NCBI GenBank assembly: GCA_035259205.1
Contig: DATFWO010000234.1
Span: 7,617 to 71,616, forward strand
Direction: 5' to 3'
Origin: SG8-41 sp035259205
GTDB taxonomy: Bacteria; Pseudomonadota; Gammaproteobacteria; Burkholderiales; SG8-41
Length of the DNA: 64,000 nucleotides
Shown here: positions 1-8,095 of the stretch, in pieces
Position numbering within the stretch: position 1 is the stretch's first letter
Layout: each line of letters starts with the position of its first letter
Notes under the pieces: model-generated
Database searches by the model: none
Told to the model about the DNA's origin: nothing
What the model saw: only the letters and a program-made list of their open reading frames with translations
Program-made: the position numbers and the translations under genes

Positions 1-695
1 TGATCACCGGCGCCAACCGCGGCGTCGGCCGCGCCCTGGTGAGCGAGGCGCTCAAGCGCGGTGCGACCCGGGTCTATGCGGGGACCCGCAACGCCCTCCA
101 GCATCCCGACGAGCGCGTTACGCCGTTGATCCTGGACGTAACCAACGCCGCGGACATCAAGCGGGTGGTAAGCGAGGTCGGCGCCCTGGACGTGCTCGTC
201 AACAACGCCGGCATCGCCCTGTTCGACGACCTGAGCGATTCCGGCTCTATCGAGAAGCACATGGCCGTCAACTTCCACGGGCCGTTCAGGATGATCCAGG
301 CGTTCCTGCCGCAGCTCAAGCGCTCCAAGGGTGCGGTCGTCAACGTGCTCTCTCTGTCGTCGCTCGCGCCGCTACCGGTGGTCCCGTCCTACTCCATCTC
401 CAAGGCCGCCGCCCATTCCCTGACGCAGACTTTCAGGGCTTACCTGGCTGGCCAATGCGTGGCAGTGCATGGCGTGTACCTCGGCCCCACGGACACCGAC
501 ATGAACCGGGGATTCGACATACCCAAGGCCACGCCCGAATCAGTGGCGCGCGGAATCTTCGACGGGGTGCAGAAGGGCGAAGAGGACATCTTCCCCGACC
601 CGGTGTCCCAGGCGCTGGCAGAAGGCTGGCGCAACGGCGTGGTCAAGGCGTTCGAGCGCCAATACGCGGGCTTCCTGCCGCAGAGCATGGCCTGA
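1..695 (+). CDS. SDR family oxidoreductase, 5'-truncated by window edge
   Basis: Short-chain dehydrogenase/reductase, predicted cytoplasmic and NAD(P)H-dependent; the substrate cannot be told. The reading frame is already open at base 3 and starts inside the Rossmann glycine motif (TGANRGVG), so only the first few residues are missing. The NNAG motif, a serine run followed by YSISK (catalytic Tyr and Lys) and a C-terminal PTDTDMN segment are all in the usual order. It ends 32 bp before the SRPBCC gene, so the two may be co-transcribed. Confidence 0.9.
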   Translation, partial: ITGANRGVGRALVSEALKRGATRVYAGTRNALQHPDERVTPLILDVTNAADIKRVVSEVGALDVLVNNAGIALFDDLSDSGSIEKHMAVNFHGPFRMIQAFLPQLKRSKGAVVNVLSLSSLAPLPVVPSYSISKAAAHSLTQTFRAYLAGQCVAVHGVYLGPTDTDMNRGFDIPKATPESVARGIFDGVQKGEEDIFPDPVSQALAEGWRNGVVKAFERQYAGFLPQSMA

Positions 696-727
696 CACAG
701 CGACCACAAACACAGGAGAAACGATCT

Positions 728-1183
728 ATGAAGAACCACGATTTCACTTCCACCTTCACCGTGGACCAGTCCCCGGAACGAGTCTTCGACGCCATCAGCG
801 ATGTCCGCAGATGGTGGTCTGGAGAGGTGCAGGGCGACACCAAGAAGCTCGGCGACGAGTTCACCTACCGCGTCGCCGGCGCACACTATTCCAAGCAGAA
901 GATCACCAAAGCCGTGCCCGGGAAAAAGATCGTCTGGCACGTCTTGGATGCCCGTCTTGACTTCGCAAAAGACAAGAGCGAGTGGAAGGGCACGGACATC
1001 GTCTTCGAGATCACCCAGAAGGGCGCGCAGACCGAAGTCCGTTTCACTCACAAAGGCCTGGCGCCGGCGTTCGAGTGCTACGACACCTGCTCGAATGCCT
1101 GGGGGATGCTGGTCAACGGCAACTTGCGCAGATTGATCGCCACGGGCAAACCGCAGCCGAGTCCGTGGGGACGGGCCGCCTGA
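728..1183 (+). CDS. SRPBCC (START/AHSA1-like) domain protein
   Basis: A 151-residue protein that fits the helix-grip SRPBCC fold: an N-terminal strand ending in SPERVFDAISDVRRWWSG, alternating strands in the middle, and a long C-terminal helix (WGMLVNGNLRRL). Members bind hydrophobic ligands or, in the AHSA1 branch, act as Hsp90 co-chaperone-like or stress proteins; no ligand can be assigned. The ATG at 728 is chosen because AGGAGA lies 10-15 bases upstream and the alignment to the family begins there. Longer in-frame extensions overlap the SDR gene and look non-coding. Confidence 0.85.
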   Translation: MKNHDFTSTFTVDQSPERVFDAISDVRRWWSGEVQGDTKKLGDEFTYRVAGAHYSKQKITKAVPGKKIVWHVLDARLDFAKDKSEWKGTDIVFEITQKGAQTEVRFTHKGLAPAFECYDTCSNAWGMLVNGNLRRLIATGKPQPSPWGRAA

Positions 1184-1191
1184 GCGATCAC

Positions 1192-1575
1192 CTAGATCAC
1201 TGGCTTGATGTCGACCACGGGCGTTCCGTCGATCGCCTCGATGGGCCCGATGCGCACGCGCGTGCCCGCGATCTCGCGCACGGTGACGCGGTGCAGGCCC
1301 AGCGGATTGGGCCGATGCGGCGAGCGCGTCGAGAAAACGCCGGCCAGCGGGTTGCGCGGATCGCCCCGCGGGTGAACTTCCAGTGTGTCGCGATCCGCGA
1401 GGTGCAGCCAGGTAATCACGATGAGCGTGTCCCCGGCATTTGTGCCAAGGAGGGCTCGCGCGAACGCTGGATCCAGCTCGAGCCACGCATCGGGCGCGCC
1501 CTCGGCGCCCTGCTTCGGCGCGGACGCCGCGTCGCGCAGGATCGAGCGAATGTATCCGATGGGACGAAGCTTCAT
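1192..1575 (-). CDS. TrmO/TsaA-like (UPF0066) SAM-dependent tRNA methyltransferase
   Basis: A 127-residue single-domain protein. It starts with the family's PIGYIRS motif and carries the SPHRPNPLGLH signature of TrmO/TsaA proteins near residues 85-96, followed by an IDGTPVVDIKP end. TrmO uses SAM to methylate t6A37 of certain tRNAs. Full-length TrmO is longer, so this is a short, single-domain member and the substrate is less certain. Its ATG overlaps the sigma-factor stop by four bases (ATGA), which indicates translational coupling and co-regulation with the ECF gene. Confidence 0.8.
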   Translation of the reverse strand: MKLRPIGYIRSILRDAASAPKQGAEGAPDAWLELDPAFARALLGTNAGDTLIVITWLHLADRDTLEVHPRGDPRNPLAGVFSTRSPHRPNPLGLHRVTVREIAGTRVRIGPIEAIDGTPVVDIKPVI

Positions 1576-2456
1576 GCCAGCACGGCCAGATCGAGGGTGG
1601 CGAGCCGCGCCGGATCCGAGATGACTTCTGCGGCGCGAATCCTGCCGCCGTCGTCGAATTCGAACCTGAGCACGCGCAGAAGCCGTCCTCGTCGCGCGAG
1701 GATAAGCCCGACAGCCCCGTTCACCAGCGCCGGTTGCATGAAGCGGGCGGCCTGGGCATACGCCACCGCGCCCCTGGCCCAGTTGCGCGCGCCGCGCACC
1801 TCGGTCGGGGCCCCCGGGCGGCCGGGGCTGTCGGTGCGCAGGACGACGTCGGGATCGAGCACCGCAACGAGGCCTTCGAAGTCGGCGGCGCGCAGGGCCG
1901 CTACGAACGCGTCGACCACTTCACGCTGCCGCGCGAGGCGGTCGGGATCGACCGCCGGCGCGCCGCGCACGCGCCGGCGAGCGCGGCTCGCGAGCTGCCG
2001 TGCCGCGGCCGGCGTGCGCCCGACGATCGCGCCGATTTCCTCGAAGGGCAGGTCGAACATGTCGTGCAGGACAAAGGCGAGACGTTCCGCCGGATCGAGC
2101 GTCTCGAGCACCACGAGGAGAGCAAGCCCCACGGAGCTCGCGAGCTGCGCCTCCTCCTCCGGATTGGGGGCGTGCCCGGTCGCGGCGACCGCGTCCCCGA
2201 CGCTCTCCTCGAGGGACTCCTCCTGCCGCGCCTTGCGGGAACGCAGCATGTCTAGGCAGACGCGGGAGACCACCGTCGTCAGCCAGCCGCCGAGATTGTC
2301 GATGCCCTTCGCGTCGGAGCGGGCAAGCCGCAGCCACGCCTCCTGCACTGCGTCCTCGGCCTCCCCGAGCGAGCCGAGCATCCGGTAGGCCACGCGGCGC
2401 AGCTGCCCGCGATGGTCCTCGAACCGCTGCGCCAGCCACTCGTTTCCACTGCTCAT
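1572..2456 (-). CDS. ECF sigma factor, ECF41/SigJ type with SnoaL-like C-terminal domain
   Basis: A 294-residue sigma-70 family protein. Region 2 (residues about 12-75, with YRMLGSLGEAEDAVQEAWLR) and region 4 (about 110-165, with LPFEEIGAIVGRTPAAARQ) are followed by a SnoaL/NTF2-like domain (about 175-290). That domain keeps DDGGR and DPARL, which resemble the DGGGR and NPDKL motifs of ECF41 factors, where this extension controls activity in place of an anti-sigma factor. The linker WLPEP motif is not evident. A promoter matching the ECF41 consensus lies just upstream, implying autoregulation. The neighbouring YCII gene is a partner more often associated with ECF42. Confidence 0.9.
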   Translation of the reverse strand: MSSGNEWLAQRFEDHRGQLRRVAYRMLGSLGEAEDAVQEAWLRLARSDAKGIDNLGGWLTTVVSRVCLDMLRSRKARQEESLEESVGDAVAATGHAPNPEEEAQLASSVGLALLVVLETLDPAERLAFVLHDMFDLPFEEIGAIVGRTPAAARQLASRARRRVRGAPAVDPDRLARQREVVDAFVAALRAADFEGLVAVLDPDVVLRTDSPGRPGAPTEVRGARNWARGAVAYAQAARFMQPALVNGAVGLILARRGRLLRVLRFEFDDGGRIRAAEVISDPARLATLDLAVLA

Positions 2457-2487
2457 CCGCGTCGCTCCATGTGCATAAGCCCGATAT

Positions 2488-2514
2488 GACGTGCCGGAGC
2501 CGCAATGTGTGACA
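2488..2514 (-). promoter_or_regulatory. Predicted ECF41 promoter driving the sigma-factor gene
   Basis: On the minus strand TGTCACA (2514-2508) is followed after exactly 16 bases by CGTC (2491-2488). This is the full published ECF41 target motif, TGTCACA-N16-CGTC. The CGTC box ends 31 bp before the sigma-factor ATG, a sensible leader length. It implies that the sigma factor transcribes its own gene. Confidence 0.75.
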
Positions 2515-2515
2515 C

Positions 2516-2542
2516 CGTCACATTTTTCCGTTGCGCCTCGTC
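2516..2542 (+). promoter_or_regulatory. Predicted ECF41 promoter driving the YCII gene
   Basis: On the plus strand CGTCACA (2516-2522) is followed after exactly 16 bases by CGTC (2539-2542), one mismatch from the ECF41 motif. Its -35 box is one base away from that of the opposing promoter, so the two form a TGTGAC-ACC-GTCACA palindrome. The start codon of the YCII gene lies 43 bp downstream. Confidence 0.7.
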
Positions 2543-2585
2543 ATGCCTGGTGAGGCCGATGTGGCCGATTCCCAAGGAGATGATG

Positions 2586-2945
2586 ATGCAATTCGTATTG
2601 ATGATCTATCAGGGTACTACCCCCTTGCCCGGCACGGACGCTTGGAAGGCGCTGCCCGAGCAGGAGCAGAAGCGGATCTACGCGGAATATGGAGAGCTCA
2701 ACAAGGTCCCCGGCATCACTCCCGGCCTTCCGCTCGGATTGCCGAAAGATGCGAAGACCGTGCGCGTCAGCAACGGCCGTACCCAGGTCGCCGATGGCCC
2801 GTACGTCGACGCCGGCCGCGCAGTCGGCGGATACGTCGTGTTCGAAGCCGATGATCTCGAAGCCGCGGTCAAGCTTGCCTCGCGCATTCCCGCGGCCCGG
2901 CTGGGTGGCGCGGTCGAGGTGCGTCCGGTCGCGCGATACTGGTGA
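2586..2945 (+). CDS. YCII/DGPF-domain protein
   Basis: A 119-residue YCII-related protein: an N-terminal MQFVLMIYQG strand, a central VADGPY motif (the DGPF-like signature) and the conserved GGYVVFEADDLEAAVKLA helix-strand region, ending VEVRPV. Biochemical role in the DGPF group is unknown; such genes are typical partners of ECF sigma factors. Three in-frame ATGs occur in a row (2580, 2583, 2586); the third is chosen for its spacing from AAGGAG (2574-2579). It is divergent from the ECF41-type gene and has its own ECF41-like promoter. Confidence 0.85.
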   Translation: MQFVLMIYQGTTPLPGTDAWKALPEQEQKRIYAEYGELNKVPGITPGLPLGLPKDAKTVRVSNGRTQVADGPYVDAGRAVGGYVVFEADDLEAAVKLASRIPAARLGGAVEVRPVARYW

Positions 2946-2966
2946 CGAAGGAACTGGAGACGGCAG

Positions 2967-3533
2967 ATGCCAAGATACGTCGCGGCGTTGACCGTGGTGT
3001 TCATGCTGGGATTGGTATTGACCCGCGCGATCATGCTGAGACGGCGCGGGGTGGAAGCCATGAAATTCGGCAAACTCGACAAGACCGATTTCTTCATCCC
3101 GCCGTTTGCCTTCTTCTACTTTTATCTCGTCTTTGCGGCAGCCTTCCATTGGCCGACCGTGAGCACACAGGAGTTCTTTCACTCGGACGTAATCTCCTGG
3201 ACCGGGGTAGCCCTTTGCCTGGCAGGATTGTCGCTGCTCCTGTGGAGTCTCGTTTCGTTCGGCCAGAGTTTCCGCGTGGGTATTGATGTCGATCATCCTG
3301 ACAAGCTCATCACCACAGGCGCTTTTGCACACACGCGCAATCCCATTTACTCGGCGTTTGCGGCGATCCTGGTGGGGCAGTCCCTGATATTCCCCAATTG
3401 GATACTGTTGGCATATATCGTTGCGGCCGCGTGGCTCTTTCACCGTCAGGTCTTGCGCGAAGAAGCGTTCTTGAAGCAGCATTACGGTCAGCCGTACGCG
3501 GAGTACTGCCAACGGGTGAGACGGTATATCTGA
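2967..3533 (+). CDS. Isoprenylcysteine/phospholipid methyltransferase-family membrane protein
   Basis: A 188-residue integral membrane protein with about four to five hydrophobic segments (residues about 5-20, 45-60, 75-95, 125-155). The C-terminal half has the ICMT/PEMT signature: GAFAHTRNPIYSAF followed by an EEAFLKQHYG..Y..Y...VRRYI tail, which forms the SAM-binding face in this family. It probably methylates a lipid or a membrane-associated thiol or carboxyl group; the substrate is unknown. It begins 21 bp after the YCII gene with an RBS-like GGAGA, so it probably belongs to the same ECF-driven transcript. Confidence 0.85.
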   Translation: MPRYVAALTVVFMLGLVLTRAIMLRRRGVEAMKFGKLDKTDFFIPPFAFFYFYLVFAAAFHWPTVSTQEFFHSDVISWTGVALCLAGLSLLLWSLVSFGQSFRVGIDVDHPDKLITTGAFAHTRNPIYSAFAAILVGQSLIFPNWILLAYIVAAAWLFHRQVLREEAFLKQHYGQPYAEYCQRVRRYI

Positions 3534-3980
3534 GCAAGTTACCTTAGACTGACGACGCTCGGCACCTGGCCCGTGCAGCGCAGCCGCGCCATGGCTCGAA
3601 GCAACGCCCCGCGCGGGTGGAGCGCCGCCGGGCGCTTGCCGCGCGTTTGCCTCCAGGGAAAGTGTCCGGGAAGCAGCGGATGCAGCGGCGTGCCTACACT
3701 TCAATCTCCTGCGATTCCTCCGCGATGGGTTTAATTGCACCTCCAATTCGCCTTCCAGGCCGAGTGGCCACCCTTCATGTACTTCGCGTCGAAGCCGGCC
3801 TCCCGCAGCATGATCGCGGTCTTGCAGCCGACACGGAAACCGGCGTATCTGGCGGTCGGTTGAAGTATGTTTTAGTCTACTTCTTACCGAACTCGCGATC
3901 GGGTTTGTGACGATGCAAAGCGATCTCAACTTGCTGCCAGTCGGTTTAGCGATCTTGCGCATTCCCGGAGACCATCATAT
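3534..3980. other. Gene-poor gap with gene debris
   Basis: A gap of 447 bp between two rightward genes. The only recognisable content is the rhodanese fragment on the minus strand (listed separately). No hairpin with a T-run was seen. GGAG at about 3966-3969 serves the DUF2252 start. The first 190 bases show nothing recognisable on either strand. Confidence 0.5.
3731..3871 (-). pseudogene. Rhodanese-domain C-terminal remnant
   Basis: The minus strand holds 46 open codons between two stops. They read YAGFRVGCKTAIMLREAGFD and then YMKGGHSAWKAN. This resembles the end of a rhodanese domain: a cysteine-containing active loop, a helix, then the usual GG.SAW ending. No start codon or N-terminal half is present and a stop lies directly upstream, so it is a remnant. 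The loop Cys is kept, but the usual CR.G spacing is altered. Confidence 0.45.
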
Positions 3981-5342
3981 ATGGCTACGATTACGGAAAC
4001 GTCATGGGTGACGCGCGCGGCGCGCAGAAGCGCAGGCAAGATCCTGCGCGACAGGGTTTCGCGGTCTACACACGGTGCGTGGAAACCTGTCGAGCGAGAA
4101 CGCGATCCGATTGCGATTTTGCGTAAAACGGATGCAGGGCGGGTAAAGACGCTGCTGCCGATCCGGTATGGACGGATGCGTACATCCCCGTTCGCCTTCT
4201 TGCGCGGGTCCGCCGCAGTCATGGCGTTTGATCTGGCGAGTACGCCCACGACCGGGATCCCGGTTCAAGCCTGCGGTGATGCGCACCTGATGAACTTTGG
4301 CGGGTTCGCCACGCCGGAGCGCAACATCATATTCGACGTAAACGACTTTGATGAAACTCTTCCTGCTCCATGGGAGTGGGATATCAAGCGGCTCGCGGCG
4401 AGCGTCATGGTCGCCGGCCGCTACCGGGGCTTCGGCGGCGGACGCTGCGCTGATGCGGTTCTCGCTACGGTGCGCGCCTACCGGGAAAAGCTTCGTGAAT
4501 TTTCGCGCTTGACGCCATTGGAGATCTGGCATGCACGAATCGAGGCGCACGACGTCGTCGATATGGTCAGCCAGCACGACGTTCGTCGATTGCGTGAGGA
4601 GGCTGCGGGGCTGATGCACGTCCACACGGCGGGGCACCTGCTGCCCAAGATGGTCGTAATGAGGAACGGCAAGCTCAGGATCAAAGACGACCCGCCGCTC
4701 ATCTTCCATGAGCCGGGACACGACGGGTATGTACGTATTGCTCATGCACTCGAGCGCTACTGCGGCTCGCTTTCCGATGAGCACCGAGCACTACTCGAGC
4801 GCTATCGCTTTGTTGACGCGGCCCTCAAGGTAGTCGGAGTGGGCAGTGTCGGCACCCGCTGTGCCGTCGCCTTGTTCCTGGCCGAGGATGACGAGCCCTT
4901 GTTTCTGCAGTTCAAGGAGGCTCGCCCCTCGGTACTGGAGCCCTACGTCGGGAGAAGCAAGTATCAAAATCACGGCCAACGGGTAGTGGTCGGGCAGCGG
5001 GCGATGCAGTCGGCGAGCGATATATTCCTGGGTTGGTCGTCCACTGGAAATTCCGGATTCGATTTCTACGTGCGGCAGCTACGCGACATCAAGACGTCGG
5101 TAAATCTGGATGCGCTCAAGCCCTCAACATTCGCTACGTACGCCAGTCATTGCGCCTGTGCGCTCGCCCGCGCCCATGCTAAGACCGGTGATGCAGCAAT
5201 GATCAGTGGGTACCTGGGCAAGAGCGACAGCTTCGATCGCGCGCTCCTTGCTTTCGCCCGGAGTTACTCGAGTGCGACGGAAGGCGACTATGACGCACTG
5301 GTCAAGGCTATCGATTCAGGGCAGGTAAGCGCAGATAGATAA
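3981..5342 (+). CDS. DUF2252 family protein
   Basis: A 453-residue protein of the DUF2252 family, which has a kinase-like (aminoglycoside phosphotransferase-like) fold. Visible signatures are RMRTSPFAFLRGSAAVMAFDL (residues about 70-90), GDAHLMNFGGF and DVNDFDETLPAPWEWDIKRL, matching the HxN and DFD positions of the phosphotransferase catalytic core. The length is normal for the family. The substrate is unknown. It stands alone, with a debris-filled gap upstream and a convergent gene downstream. Confidence 0.85.
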   Translation: MATITETSWVTRAARRSAGKILRDRVSRSTHGAWKPVERERDPIAILRKTDAGRVKTLLPIRYGRMRTSPFAFLRGSAAVMAFDLASTPTTGIPVQACGDAHLMNFGGFATPERNIIFDVNDFDETLPAPWEWDIKRLAASVMVAGRYRGFGGGRCADAVLATVRAYREKLREFSRLTPLEIWHARIEAHDVVDMVSQHDVRRLREEAAGLMHVHTAGHLLPKMVVMRNGKLRIKDDPPLIFHEPGHDGYVRIAHALERYCGSLSDEHRALLERYRFVDAALKVVGVGSVGTRCAVALFLAEDDEPLFLQFKEARPSVLEPYVGRSKYQNHGQRVVVGQRAMQSASDIFLGWSSTGNSGFDFYVRQLRDIKTSVNLDALKPSTFATYASHCACALARAHAKTGDAAMISGYLGKSDSFDRALLAFARSYSSATEGDYDALVKAIDSGQVSADR

Positions 5343-5419
5343 CCTTGAAACACCGTATTGCGCGCTCTAAGGCACGCTCATCCCCCTTCCAAAGCGGTGC
5401 ACCGCGCCTTCTCGCATGG

Positions 5420-7090
5420 CTACGCCTTCGCGTATTTGCTTGGATGGGAGCGGCGGATCGTCGGTGAGACCACCTTGTCCGACACGTGGAAGTCCCAGAC
5501 TGCGGCGCCGCCGCGCTTGCCGAACTCTTCCACGAGCTTCGGCAGCTCGGCCACGTTCTTGACGGTCTTGCCCTCGATACCGAAGCCGCGCGCGATGCCC
5601 GCGAAATCGACGTAGCCGAACACCGACCCTTCCTCGGGCAACCCCTCCGAGCGGAGCTTGTGCACTTCCGAGCCGTAGGCGCCGTCGTTTATCACGATGA
5701 TCAGAATGTTCATCTTGTGGCGCTTGATGGTCTCGAGCTCCTGCACGTGCATGATCAGGCTGCCGTCGCCGTCGAACAGCACCACCGGTTTATCCGGGCG
5801 GGCTGCCGCCACACCCATGCCGAAGGAGATGCCGTTGCCGATCGCGCCGAACTCGCGGATGGTGAGGAACTTCTCGTTCGGGCGAGAAGGCATCTGCGCG
5901 AAGAACCACGAGCAGTGGCCCCCGGAGTTCACGAGCTCCCAGTCCGGGGGCAGCGTTTTCTCGAGCCCCTCGACCACGTCGCGCGGATCGAGCAATCCCG
6001 GCTCGATCTGGAACACGTGGCTGTCGGCCTTCGTGTCGCGGATGCGCGCGGCCATCGCCTCGGTGCGCCACGTCTGGGTGCGCGCGGGCAGCGCCGCCGT
6101 CAGCGCCTCCACGCCCAGCCGCGCGTCGGCGCGCAGGTGGTGCTTCGCCACTTCCTGGCCCTGGCGCATCGCCCGGGGATCGACGTCGATGTGCAGCAGC
6201 TGCGCCTTCTTGAAGAGCTGGCCGCCGCCGCCGGCGTGGTAGGCGAGGGAATGGCCGACCGCGATGACGAGGTCGGCCTGTGCCAGGTACTCGAGCCCGA
6301 CCTCGGTCGAGAAGCTCCCCGTGATACCGATGCAGTAGAGGTCGTCGTGGAAGAGACCGCGCGCGGGCAGCGTCGTCGTGAGCAGTCCGCCGGTCTTGGC
6401 GGCGAGCGCGCGGCACGCGGGCCCCGCCTTGGCCTGGACCGCGCCCAGGCCGGCGAACACGACCACGCGCTCGGCGGAGGCCACGAGCTTGGCGGCCTTC
6501 GCCACGTCGTCCGGGTGCGGCGGAATCGGCGACAGGCGCGGCAGCAGTTGCGCCGAGGGCGTCGGCAGATTCTCCGGCCCGGTCCACGGCCGCTCCTGCA
6601 GGTCAAACGGTATACCGAGCACCACCGGGCGCCGCTCGCGGCGCGCCTGCAGGAACGCGTCGCGGATGCCGACCGGCATGCGCTCGGGCAGGTGCAGGGG
6701 ATGATAGTCCGCGCCCGTCGCCTTGATGATCGGCGCCTGGTCGATCCCCTGGTTGTACCAGCCCATCCGGAGCGGCGCCTCGCCGCCGAACACCACCAGC
6801 GGCAGGTGAGCGCGCACCGCCGCCGGGAGCGCTGTGATGAGCTGCGTGACGCCGGGCCCGCAGGTGACGGTCGCCACGCCCACTTCGCCCGTCTTGCGTG
6901 CGTAGGCCATCGCGGAGGCTACGGCGCAGTGCTCGTGCCTGACGAAGACCATGCGGCAACCGTGCTCACGCAGGCGCGCCGCCCAGTTCATGTTGGCATC
7001 GCCCATCAGCGTGAAGCAGGTGCGCACGCCTTCCTGGATGAAGGCCTTGGCAAGGACATCGTAGACATGCAGTTTGGCTTCGTTCGTCAC
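5420..7090 (-). CDS. Thiamine diphosphate-dependent enzyme, acetolactate synthase-like
   Basis: A 556-residue ThDP enzyme with the usual PYR, central and PP domains. RHEHCAVASAMAYAR near residue 50 supplies the cofactor-activating Glu, and DGDGSLIMHVQE (near residue 435) followed by NDGAYG is the GDG(X)nN metal/ThDP motif. It belongs to the acetolactate synthase, benzoylformate decarboxylase and oxalyl-CoA decarboxylase superfamily; the actual 2-oxoacid or aldehyde substrate cannot be told. No small regulatory subunit lies nearby. The GTG at 7090 is chosen for GGGGAG just upstream; an ATG at 7195 gives a longer, less typical N-terminus. Confidence 0.85.
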   Translation of the reverse strand: MTNEAKLHVYDVLAKAFIQEGVRTCFTLMGDANMNWAARLREHGCRMVFVRHEHCAVASAMAYARKTGEVGVATVTCGPGVTQLITALPAAVRAHLPLVVFGGEAPLRMGWYNQGIDQAPIIKATGADYHPLHLPERMPVGIRDAFLQARRERRPVVLGIPFDLQERPWTGPENLPTPSAQLLPRLSPIPPHPDDVAKAAKLVASAERVVVFAGLGAVQAKAGPACRALAAKTGGLLTTTLPARGLFHDDLYCIGITGSFSTEVGLEYLAQADLVIAVGHSLAYHAGGGGQLFKKAQLLHIDVDPRAMRQGQEVAKHHLRADARLGVEALTAALPARTQTWRTEAMAARIRDTKADSHVFQIEPGLLDPRDVVEGLEKTLPPDWELVNSGGHCSWFFAQMPSRPNEKFLTIREFGAIGNGISFGMGVAAARPDKPVVLFDGDGSLIMHVQELETIKRHKMNILIIVINDGAYGSEVHKLRSEGLPEEGSVFGYVDFAGIARGFGIEGKTVKNVAELPKLVEEFGKRGGAAVWDFHVSDKVVSPTIRRSHPSKYAKA

Positions 7091-7227
7091 CGTTGAGCTC
7101 CCCAGGTTGGCATCCACTCCACGCACGCCGCCGGCGCGGGCGCTGGCATCGGAGAGGAGAGCGAACGAGTATAGGCAGGATATTGGGGGTGTCAACGGCG
7201 AGTGGGGGGGCGGTCACACCTCTGACA

Positions 7228-7246
7228 CTATCCAGATGCTGGACAG
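7228..7246 (-). promoter_or_regulatory. Imperfect palindrome upstream of the ThDP gene
   Basis: CTATCCAG-ATG-CTGGACAG is an 8-3-8 inverted repeat with one mismatch. On the minus strand it reads CTGGATAGT, preceded 12 bases earlier by CGGTTA. Both words also occur in the 39-bp element found at two other places in this window, but there they are 21 bases apart. It lies about 138 bp upstream of the chosen ThDP start and 33 bp upstream of the alternative one. Confidence 0.35.
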
Positions 7247-7264
7247 CTAACCGCCGTTGGACGT

Positions 7265-8023
7265 TCAGTGACTGAAGGCCCGCGTGGCCTCTTTCAGATG
7301 CGCGATCATCTGCGCGCCATCGTTCGGATTGATCCGCTCCTCGCGCCCCATCACCGCCAGGACCGCGACCAGCTTCCCGACGGGACCGATCAGGGGAAAA
7401 GCGAGCGCACTCACCCCCGACATCAGGTGTCCGTGGTTGTGCGCGTAACCCTGTTCGCGGATGTGCCTGATCAGTTGCTTGATCGAGGCGGAATCGCGCG
7501 CGATGGCGTTCAGTCCGGTTCCTGCCTTCACCGATGCCTTCAGGAGCGGCTCGGTGAAATGGCGGGGTAGGTATGCGGCGAACACCAGGCCCGACGCCGT
7601 CGCGAGCATCGGCAAGGTGGCGCCGATCCGCATCGTCATGATGATGGGCTGACTGCTTTCCTCGACGTGCACGATCGTCGGGCCCTGACCACCCCAGACG
7701 GACAGCACGAACGTTTCGTCGAAGCGATCGCGCAACTCGCGTTGGAGCTGGATAGCTTCACGCAGCGGCTGATAGCTACTGAGCGCCGCCAGCCCGAGCC
7801 GCATCGCGAGCGGGCCAAGAGAATAGCGGCGGGTTCCCGGGTCCTGCGACGCAAGACCGCTTGCCACGAAGCTTGCCAGGTAGCGATGGACCTTGCCGGG
7901 CGACATGCGCCCTCCCGTCGCCAGCTCCCGCAGCGCCACCGGCTCCTGAGCGCGTGCGAGCACCTCGAGAATCCGACCAGCGGTCTCGACCGCCTTGACT
8001 CCGGAGGGTTGGTGTTTCTGCAC
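7265..8023 (-). CDS. IclR family transcriptional regulator
   Basis: A 252-residue regulator from the GTG at 8023: a winged-helix DNA-binding domain (residues about 1-65, with AVETAGRILEVLARAQEPVALRELA in two parts and SPGKVHRYLASFV) and an IclR effector domain ending in a GAQMIAHLKEATRAF helix. The frame is open back to 8371, but the upstream part shows no IclR similarity. It is divergent from the nitrilase and permease genes, which it probably controls, perhaps through the palindrome at 8079-8095. The effector may be a nitrile- or acid-type compound; that is inference. Confidence 0.85.
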   Translation of the reverse strand: MQKHQPSGVKAVETAGRILEVLARAQEPVALRELATGGRMSPGKVHRYLASFVASGLASQDPGTRRYSLGPLAMRLGLAALSSYQPLREAIQLQRELRDRFDETFVLSVWGGQGPTIVHVEESSQPIIMTMRIGATLPMLATASGLVFAAYLPRHFTEPLLKASVKAGTGLNAIARDSASIKQLIRHIREQGYAHNHGHLMSGVSALAFPLIGPVGKLVAVLAVMGREERINPNDGAQMIAHLKEATRAFSH

Positions 8024-8078
8024 GCGTCGCCCGGTTCCGTCATGACCCGATATCCGACCGCAGGGATCATATCCCAGT

Positions 8079-8095
8079 GTTCCGCTTTCCGGAAC
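8079..8095. promoter_or_regulatory. Candidate IclR operator between iclR-type gene and nitrilase
   Basis: GTTCCG-CTTTC-CGGAAC is a perfect 6-5-6 inverted repeat in the divergent gap. IclR-family operators are commonly short TTCC/GGAA palindromes. A further CTTCCGG copy follows a few bases on. It lies 56 bp upstream of the regulator start and 164 bp before the nitrilase start. Confidence 0.4.

Noticed and set aside
5394..5405. GCGGTGCACCGC palindrome between the convergent DUF2252 and ThDP genes
   Set aside because: Only 12 bp, no loop and no T-run. A palindrome of this length can occur by chance in such GC-rich sequence.
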